A program made the position numbers and the translations under genes. A stretch of 64,000 nucleotides of DNA, from the NCBI GenBank assembly GCA_029449245.1, contig JANATF010000021.1, positions 1 through 64,000 on the forward strand, read 5' to 3'. The DNA is from Mortierella alpina. Lineage: Eukaryota; Mortierellomycota; Mortierellomycetes; Mortierellales; Mortierellaceae. Of the stretch, positions 56,698-64,000 are shown piece by piece (the first letter of the stretch is position 1; every line of letters begins with the position of its first letter). The notes under the pieces are model-generated. The model was not told the origin of the DNA. It saw nothing but the letters and a program-made list of their open reading frames with translations, and ran no database searches.

Positions 56698-59600
56698 ATG
56701 AAAACAGCAACTCTTAATTGTCGCGGTCTCCGCAAACAACACCTCTCCACCAACAACGCCCGCCAACCCAACAACTTCCTCATCTGGCTCCGTCAAACGG
56801 AGGCTGATATACTTGCCCTCCAGGAGCTACGATTCTCTACCACACCCACCACCAATGAACAAGCACTCCACAATCAATACCTCAACGCCAACGATTCAGT
56901 CTGGACTGAACACTGCGCTCTCCTCCTTCGCGACCCGGACCTCTCACTCTCCAACACTGACACTACCCTCGACGGTCGTGTAATCATCACCACGGTTACC
57001 TCAGCTTCCTCCTCCTTCTCCGCCACTTTCTGTGTTATGTATGCCCCAGCTAACAGGGCAGACCGCAGGACTTTCCTACTGGAATGTCTAACTTTACCTT
57101 TCTTCGTGCACCCTCCACAACATGCCCTGCTTATGGGCGATCTCAACTTCCCCAACTTTGGCCGGAGGCACCATGCCCAGTTCCAAGACTGGCTGGCGGT
57201 CCGACTAGTTGACTGTTTCACCCCACTACACACCCCACCCATACCCACCTTCACACACACTGGCAACGGTGCCCGCACCACAATCGATTATATTTTTTGC
57301 ACTCTGCCGTTGCACTCACAGGTCTCTGACACCGAACAAAGTTGTGCGCCTCAATTTTCAGACCACGACATGTTGTCACTGACCCTCACACCAGCCCTCA
57401 CCCCAAAGACAGGGCGAGGCTTTTGGCGCATGAATACCAGGCTACTCAACATTAGCTGCTTTCTAGAGGACCTGACCGATTTTCTATCCAGGGCATCACG
57501 AAGACGGGATACGGAGAACAGCAACACTGGGATCGAGTCAAGACGATGATCAAAAAGTTCAGCATAACCGCCTCGATCGAGCGCAAACGGGACCGCCAGA
57601 CAACAATCGAAGGTCTGAACCAAGCGAGACAACGCACACTGGGAGCATTCTCCTCAGCCTCAGCAACCGATAAGGAAAAGCTGGAGAGGGAACTCTCCAC
57701 CCTGGAAGCGGAACTCCAACAGACTATAGCCAAGGAACTGGACGTACATGCCCTCCGATCTGGGACAACGTGGCGGGAGAAGGGCGAGGCGAACTCGGGA
57801 TATTTTTTCAGAGCCATCGCAGAGCGCTATGCGAAGCGACTGGTCCCCCCTCTCCACAACCCTGCCACAGATAACCTGACGTCCACTAACGAGGAGAAAC
57901 TACAGGTGGCTGCCGATTTCTACTCTGACCTTTACACCCCGGAACCACACTCTGCAGAGGACACACGCACACTGCTCCAAGCCCTACCACCACCAGCCAG
58001 CCTGTCAGACCTGGATCAGGAGATGATCGTGGGCCTCATACAGGAAGATCAGTTGCAAGCAGTGGTCAACCACTCCCCCAACACCAAAGCACCAGGACGA
58101 GACGGAATCCCCTTTGAACTATACCGTGCCATACTTCACATACCTTGGTCATGGACCTGCTACTGGAAGTCATGAACGATGCATTGCAGGATGGAGTCTT
58201 CCCTCGAAGCTGGCGGAAAACAGTCATGATCCTACTCTACAAGAAAGGGGAGGCATCACGGCTCGCCAACTGGAGACCTCTATCCTTGATCAACACGGAC
58301 GCCAAGTTGTTCACAAAGATACTAGCCCAACGGCTCAGACCCTGCATGGCAACCCTAACAGGAGAGTATCAGACTGGATTCACAGCGGGAAGACACATCG
58401 TTGATAACGGACTATCCCTGCTCTGCCTCCAGGACTACTGCAAGGACCGCTCCCAGGAACATGTGGGAATAATGCTCGATCAAGAGAAGGCTTATGACTG
58501 TGTGCAGCCATCCTACCTCAAGGCAGTCCTGACGCATTTCCGATTCCCTCGGGCTTTCGTGAGGTGCATAACACTGCTCTTTTTCTCCACAGAGATCACA
58601 CTCAATATCAACGGCCATGCATCCTCGGAATTCACCCAGTCCAGGGGCCTTCGACAGGGAGATCCGCTGTCCCCGCTGCTCTTTAACCTGGCATTCGAGC
58701 CCCTTCTGGCGTACATCCAGTCTTCGCAGGAACTTCATGGGATTCAAATACCAGGGAGAGAAACGGCAATCAAACTCTCGGCGTTCGCGGATGACCTCCT
58801 AATCTACTTGGTCTCGCTGACGGAGTGGCATTGGCTAGAGGAAGCACTCCAACTCTATGGACGAGCCTCCAACGCCAAAGTCGACTTAGCCGAGACGGTG
58901 GCCTTCCCCTTGGGCAAGGAACCTAACGCAACACTATAACCCACCTCCAAACTCTACAGATCCAGTGGCACGACAAGGACAAGGAGAAAGCCCTGATATA
59001 CCTCGGATTCCCCGTGGCCTTCTCCAGGCAGCAAGAGGAGAGCTGTTGGGACCAATTGAAGACCAAGATTCAGGGAGCACTGACCATCCATTCCACCCGA
59101 ACACTATCGGTCCTGGGCAGAGGCACAATAGTGAACGCACTCGTACTAGCACGTATGTGGCACATAGTATGGGTAGCCACCCCCACAAGAAAACTTACCA
59201 AGTAGCTGTGTAAGATCATCCGAGACTTCATGTGCCCCTTCAAGCCTCAAGCAGGATGGTCAGTAATCACCACACTCACGACAGAAGGCGGACTAGGAGA
59301 TATAGACCCAGAAATCCAGGCTCAGCCATTTCAATTCAAGCAACTCAGTAACATGGTCTCAGACAGCGTATCGTGGGGGAAGGAGATTGTGTTGGACATC
59401 ATACAATGGAAGACAAATCGGAACACCGCTTGGCACCTCTCTTGGCACCCATAGAGTGTGACCTCAACAAACGCATGAAAGGATACCCAGGGATACAAAG
59501 ACTCATCTCAGCCTCTGCTACTCTACAATCACGACGGGAACTGATCATGACCGGCCCGCTGCCCGACGCGGCTACGACCATGGCCACGCCAGTCTCATGG

Positions 59601-60488
59601 TGGCTGCCCAGGGAGGTCAATGCCGTGGACATCAAGGACACGACCAGACGCATGGAAGAATTCTTCGGACTGGGCCAGCCAGCCCCGGACCAGGACTCTA
59701 TGTGCATCATCTCGAAGGCCATCGGAGCAAAGATGCGAGAGGAGAAGGCGACGCTGGTGCGAGAAGTAGGAACACAGGCTAGGACCCTTTCGGACCGGTA
59801 CATCCAGGCAGCGGCCCCACCACCCAAGATCCCGCAAGGAGACAGCATCGCAGCTCTTATTCGAGAGACGAACATCTCAACAAACGACACCGCAACGATT
59901 GAACTCCAGAAAGCAGACACCAAACAACTCAGACAATTCCTCACCTCTCAGACTCAACAGACTCCTAACGCAGGGTCCAGTGTCACTCCTGAAATCGGAA
60001 CCACGCAGCAATGGCAAGCGTTCTGGAGAGCAAAGATTCCTCACGGGGCACGAACAATATGGTGGCGCTATAAACGCGACACACTCCCCTGTGGAGCTCT
60101 CCGCCACCGTCTGTGGAATCAAGACCCGGCCTGCGACATGGACGGGTGCAGTATTGAGGTTGCGAACAAAAACCAATACATCTTTCAATGCAATGCCAAG
60201 TACGACTCGTGGCAAGAGATCCTGCAAAATTACACCACCAAAGTAGACTGGCCAGACAATGACTTCAACAGCATACTCTCCTTCAACCGTCCACTTTTTG
60301 ACATTCGCCCAGAGTACAATATCTCCCACGCCCAATTGATCGCCTGCTGTCTGATAGGCATTGCCCAGGCCATCAAGGTTCGATTTGTGGACGAGCGATC
60401 CCTCTCCGCTTCAACCATCACCAGCTGCAAACAACGCGAGATAGATAGAATCATGGCCCAGAACAGATCCCTGGCAAGCCACAAATAA
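56698..60488 (+). pseudogene. LINE ORF2: endonuclease, reverse transcriptase, Cys-rich end
   Basis: Begins 15 nt after ORF1's stop. The AP-type endonuclease is intact to 57549 (TATLNCRGL, LALQELRF, LLMGDLNFPNF, TTIDYIF, FSDHDML). RT blocks then appear in other frames: APGRDGIPFELY at about 58090, NWRPLSLINTDAKLFTKILA, LDQEKAYDC, RGLRQGDPLSPLLFN and FADDLLIYL (58270-58815). The C-terminal part, 59373-60488, has an incomplete finger (CDMDGC..YIFQC). At least four frame changes or stops (about 57549, 58140, 58939, 59370) mean no full ORF2 protein is made. Confidence 0.8.
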
Positions 60489-61211
60489 ACTGACGTGTAT
60501 AGTAAAAAAAAAAAACTACCTACCAACTGTCGACACCCCATCCAATACCACTACCACTACAACCCCTCTCGCACTCAAACCCGTGGCATAGACACGGGCA
60601 GCCCTCTAGTTCTACCTAACAAAAAACTTACAGCACATCTCAAGAATCAACTGCGCCTTTAATTCGTATAGCAAATAAAAAACTTAGCAGGCAGCAACTT
60701 TTCCTCGCCTAATGACCTTAACCTTCATACCCTCCACCATGGGCATCGTGAGAGAAACAACGTGAGGCGGTTTCTTGGACGACTCTACCAAACTCAGATC
60801 AAAGGACTGAAGAATCATCCCCATCATAGTCATTGCCTGTATAGTTGCGAACTGCTGACCCGGGCAGACACGCGGTCCTGCATGGAAAGAACTGAATTTC
60901 CCTTGCGATGGCTTCTCGTTATTCATCCAGCGGGACGGTTTGAAATCCTTTGCATCTTTGCCCCATATCAGCTCGCTTCTGCCCATCACGTACGAGCTCC
61001 AAGTGACCCATTCGCCCGCATATACTATTGTACCATCAGGCAGCACGTCGTCCTTGACGCACATCTTCATGTTTTTGGGAACTGGAGGAAAAATGCGAAG
61101 TGCTAAAGGTGCGAGTGCGTGAACGACATACATAGGTCAGATGACGTGGCCAAGGAGCTATGGTAAGAGTTTTGTATGTCCACCAGAATTCATGGCCTAC
61201 TCGGCAATTAC

Positions 61212-61222
61212 CTTCATTGAAA
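61212..61222 (-). other. 11-nt microexon of the P450 gene
   Basis: TTTCAATGAAG between an AG acceptor (61223-61224) and a GTAATT donor (61206-61211). It supplies C-F-N-E in the K-helix ExxR region. Without it the frame breaks and the conserved Glu is missing. Confidence 0.7.
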
Positions 61223-61487
61223 CTTCCGGCACACAGCGGGAGGAGATATGCGAGAAAGAGCTGGTCAATTGCTCGTCCAGTTTAAACAGATATGATGTAG
61301 ATTCCTGATTCTGTAGCGAAACGAAGACATACCACGCTCCAGCGTACTTCTGCTGCTTATATGTGTCATAAGTAGGATCCGATCCTCCGAGAACATCATC
61401 TACCTCTTGCGTCAGCGTCGTGGCAACGCTCTTGTCGGCTCCATCCCGGTAGATTAAGTAGAACATCCACGAGAGTGCCTGTGCAGT

Positions 61488-61789
61488 CACGTCACTAGGG
61501 ATTCAAACCGGTCCTCGGCGCGCCGCGGTTACAACAATTTTCTCGCGCCGAAGGACCGACCGCCTCCAATTTCGGACCAGCGGTCCTTTTTTTGGTCAAG
61601 AATCGCGACTCTCAGCGAGCAGAAAGGCTCGATCAAGCCTCAAACAAAGTTCAAATACGGTCACCGAAGCTCGCAATTGGCTAAAAAGCTGAGAGCCCGT
61701 TGACCGGCGGTTTTGACCGGCTTCAAAAATATTTTGCCCTTTTTTAACCGGTCCTGGATCCTAGACCGGTTCGAAACCCTACACGTCAC
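61488..61789. mobile_element. hAT-type MITE with 8-bp target duplication
   Basis: A 286-bp unit, 61496-61781, ends in inverted repeats TAGGGATTCAAACCGG and (reverse complement) TAGGGTTTCGAACCGG. It is flanked by CACGTCAC at 61488-61495 and 61782-61789. The 8-bp duplication and TAGGG ends suit hAT elements. No coding capacity; several internal ACCGGT/GGTCC motifs. Confidence 0.88.
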
Positions 61790-63057
61790 GCCCTGCAAAC
61801 TGTCAAAAGCATTACGAAGTAAAAGTTAGTAAGTGCCTCCGCTGGAACTCGTCTCTCTAGCAGAATTTGACAAAGATGGTCGCAAAGGCATCAACGGGTA
61901 CGTACTGTGAAGGTAAAGATCATATCCTTGATAAATTCATCTGATAAACGTTTGCCTTCATCGTCCACCGCCTCCAATAGCAGTTGCAAAAGGTCGTTCT
62001 TCTGCCCTTGTGGCCCTTGCTTCCTGCGTTTATCAATAACTTTGACTGCGTAGTCACGGATCACTTTTTGCTCGTATCGAGCCTTCTTACTCACACCTGT
62101 CAGACACTCGCGGATCTTCCATGCAGGGTCCATCAATCGGTCAGCACACGTCGTGCTCAGATTGTCGAAAGAGACGGCGAATGGAACCCCGTTCTCAATG
62201 TCATCCAGACAGCGAAAGCTCTCTCCAAAGCAGATTCTATTTCAAAAACTAATTAGCCATTTTTGACAGAGCGAAGCTCGGCCTCGTATTTTGAAACAGC
62301 AGACATACTCTCCAAGGCAGTCCAATGTGTAATGAAGCATCAATGCGTGAAAGTCGATGACTGTACCCTCATCGGCAGTCCTCCCAAGATGCTCAATCAC
62401 TTTTTTAGCCTCGATTACAAAGACATCACTTGTGTACTCGCGGAAAGCTTGCACCTTGAAAACGTGGCTTGCTAGTCGCCGCTGAAACTTCCACTCAGCC
62501 CCATCAGCGCCAAAGATACCTGCAGTGGTGTCGAAAGAGGAAGAAATTCTCTAGCTCTTAGTATGAAACACTGAGGCCACATTCGAGTATCTTAAGGGAT
62601 GAAGGATCGACATGAACGCACCATTTCCAAAGAGCTCAACCAAAGCTTCTTTGAGGACAGGGCCTTTTTCATAGCTCAAAAAGTTGGTCTTTAGCACATG
62701 CTCTACGTTCTCGGGCCTGTCGATCTGGATAAGACGACCGATGAAAGGCAGCGATACGGACCATACTGGCCCCAGATTGGTGTTCAGAGTTACAAAGAAA
62801 TCGTAGAGCTTTGGTCCAGGAATCGAAGCTAGCAAGAGCATGTGGCCAAAGAGAGGTATAGCACCCTTGGGCTGCTTTAGATCTAGTCGACGGCGAGTTC
62901 CAATGGCATGGGAGCGATATTTATAAATATACAATGCTGCAACAGCGAGAAGCAGCCTGACCGGGTTTTTGCGAATAGACTGCCGGGGCATAAAATAGAG
63001 AAAATGCATTTGCGCTAGTATTGTGCGGAACAAAGAAAAGAAAACTGAATCTGTCAT

Positions 63058-63699
63058 CGTGAAAGGAGGTATCGGAGGAGGAACTGATCGTTAGAAACAA
63101 ATTACTCAATCGACTCTATATAAACAACTCCTTTCCCATACTGTACGTTCGGGGTTCCCGAGATGCGACGTATTCATCCAGGAGTGCTGCTCTGGCAAAG
63201 GCATATGCGACCACTATGAAAGTTTTGTCTGTGGTAGATGCAAATGTAGTAACGTATGCTTCCCGCTCGCAAGGCATATGGTGAGCAGTAAGCCAGCCTT
63301 GCCTTGACTGATGGAAACGTAGACGCGGGATAGAAAACTTGTACATGTATCCTCACTAAAACAGTAATCTTGCATCATCCTACAACTCTTACCACCCCGT
63401 CTTACCTCTTCATTCCTACTTTTCTCGCAGGAGACGCTGAGAAGTGGGATCAAGGCAGCCATCCACAAAGAATCAACTAAAACACCAGAACGCTACTCGC
63501 TTCTTTATCCGTCCCCGTCTTCTGTAACTGATTTTAGCCCTTCCTATTGCTTACAACCTCTCAAGTGTTCAAACGGATTCAAGCCACAGAGGTGATCTAT
63601 AAAATTTTCCATCTGCACTTTTATCTACCTCATCTCATGACCACCTCACTACTTAGTAATCGCAATCCACTCTGAATATACAACCTCTTCTCCAAGCCC
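63058..63699. promoter_or_regulatory. Divergent promoter between P450 and acyl-CoA reductase
   Basis: TATATAG on the minus strand at about 63112 (some 55 nt before the P450 ATG) and TATAAAA on the plus strand at 63598-63604 (about 100 nt before the reductase ATG). No other gene is seen in the 640 bp. Confidence 0.45.
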
Positions 63700-64000
63700 A
63701 TGTCTTCTTTCCAGGATCCTCTCAGAGCTATGGACTTCTATCGACAGTGCAACGTTGTTTTCTTGACGGGGGGCACAGGATTCATTGGTAAAGTCCTGTT
63801 GGAAAAGATGTTGCGTTCGCTTCCTCAGATCAAGACGTAAGCCGACAGCTCTCGTTTTCCAAGTTTACATGTCGCTGAAAATGCATTCACTCTAATATCG
63901 CGCGAAAACTTTTTTTCAAACATACCACCAAAGGATCTATTTTCTGGTTCGTGTCCCGCCCAGCAAGACGCTTCTGAGTCGTATCGAAACGGAGATTTTT
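63700..64000 (+). CDS. Fatty acyl-CoA reductase, N-terminal part (runs off window)
   Basis: Exon 1 63700-63836, a 97-nt intron (GTAAGC...CAAAG), exon 2 from 63934 to the edge. [20 protein letters not shown] leads into the Rossmann motif [20 protein letters not shown], then [20 protein letters not shown]. This is the start of the FAR family (NADPH-dependent reduction of acyl-CoA to fatty alcohol, for waxes or ether lipids). The head-to-head pairing with a fatty-acid-hydroxylase-like P450 suggests lipid metabolism. The rest lies outside the window. Confidence 0.85.

Larger units (their letters stand above)
55380..60640 (+). mobile_element. Non-LTR retrotransposon (L1/Tad-like LINE), inactive
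   Basis: Two reading frames, ORF1 (zinc knuckles) and ORF2 (endonuclease, RT, C-terminal finger), both broken by frame changes. The 3' region has an A tract at 60502-60514 and a CCCGTG...CACGGG hairpin near 60582-60599. The exact ends and target duplication were not found. It sits just downstream of the P450 gene. Confidence 0.8.
60684..63057 (-). pseudogene. Cytochrome P450 gene interrupted by a MITE
   Basis: Exons 63057-62622, 62519-62309, 62236-61906, 61799-61782 plus 61487-61333 (split by the MITE), an 11-nt microexon 61222-61212, and 61102-60684. Without the MITE the exons sum to 527 codons in one frame. It starts MTDSVFF with a membrane anchor (LLLAVAALYIY), has the I-helix (FTFAGRDVTAQALSW), the ExxR region (FNEALRIFPPVP) and the haem-binding loop FHAGPRVCPGQQFA. 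The style is that of fungal fatty-acid or alkane hydroxylases (CYP52/CYP704/CYP86-like), a moderate guess. The MITE puts an immediate TAG stop after GRDV, so the protein is lost unless the insertion is spliced out. It is divergent from the acyl-CoA reductase. Confidence 0.85.

Overview
The window looks like a chromosome segment from an early-diverging filamentous fungus, most likely Mortierellomycotina. Reasons: introns of about 70-115 nt with GT/AG ends; Crypton, DIRS-like, Ty3/gypsy chromovirus and LINE elements side by side; a giant NACHT/pentapeptide/WD40 protein; a short F-box protein; Fanzor genes; and a P450 next to a fatty acyl-CoA reductase. The lineage is an inference from gene style, not a database result.

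Layout. 1-1072: 3' end of a chromodomain Ty3/gypsy element with its LTR. 2106-5695: first Crypton (tyrosine recombinase with a GCR1_C-like tail). 5.7-10.8 kb: small host genes (degenerate zinc-finger/coiled-coil gene, F-box protein, SMP-domain protein), a 60-bp minisatellite, and a small gene with a duplicated promoter. 10776-16576: Ty3/gypsy element with identical 213-bp LTRs, an intact pol and almost no gag. 16577-18969: gag and RT/RNase H of a DIRS-like element cut off by that LTR. 19184-19906: long inverted-repeat unit. 20-25 kb: decayed sequence with a PIF1-helicase remnant and a xylulokinase pseudogene, then a DJ-1/PfpI gene and a secreted protein. 25.9 kb: cysteine-rich secreted protein. 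27.3-30.3 kb: second Crypton, bracketed by 59/60-bp direct repeats.

31.0-40.3 kb is the most interesting part. Two large genes lie head to tail on the minus strand (31045-34851 and 35947-40313). For each I could join exons with consensus splice sites into one uninterrupted frame (1161 and 1282 codons). In both, an N-terminal XPG/FEN1-type flap nuclease, with its acidic catalytic residues, is joined to a C-terminal Fanzor (eukaryotic TnpB-like, RNA-guided) nuclease with RuvC motifs and a partly degraded zinc ribbon. I know of no description of an XPG-Fanzor fusion, and its occurrence twice argues for a real architecture. Each copy has a small divergent gene upstream.

43251-49412 encodes a 1998-aa NLR-like STAND protein. 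50-54 kb holds a small secreted protein, a UCH-peptidase fragment and an amino-acid permease. 55.4-60.6 kb is a frameshifted LINE. 60684-63057 is a P450 gene whose I-helix exon carries a 286-bp hAT-type MITE with an 8-bp target duplication. The window ends in the start of a divergently transcribed fatty acyl-CoA reductase. All exon joins were made by eye from splice motifs, reading frame and homology between copies; no RNA evidence was available.
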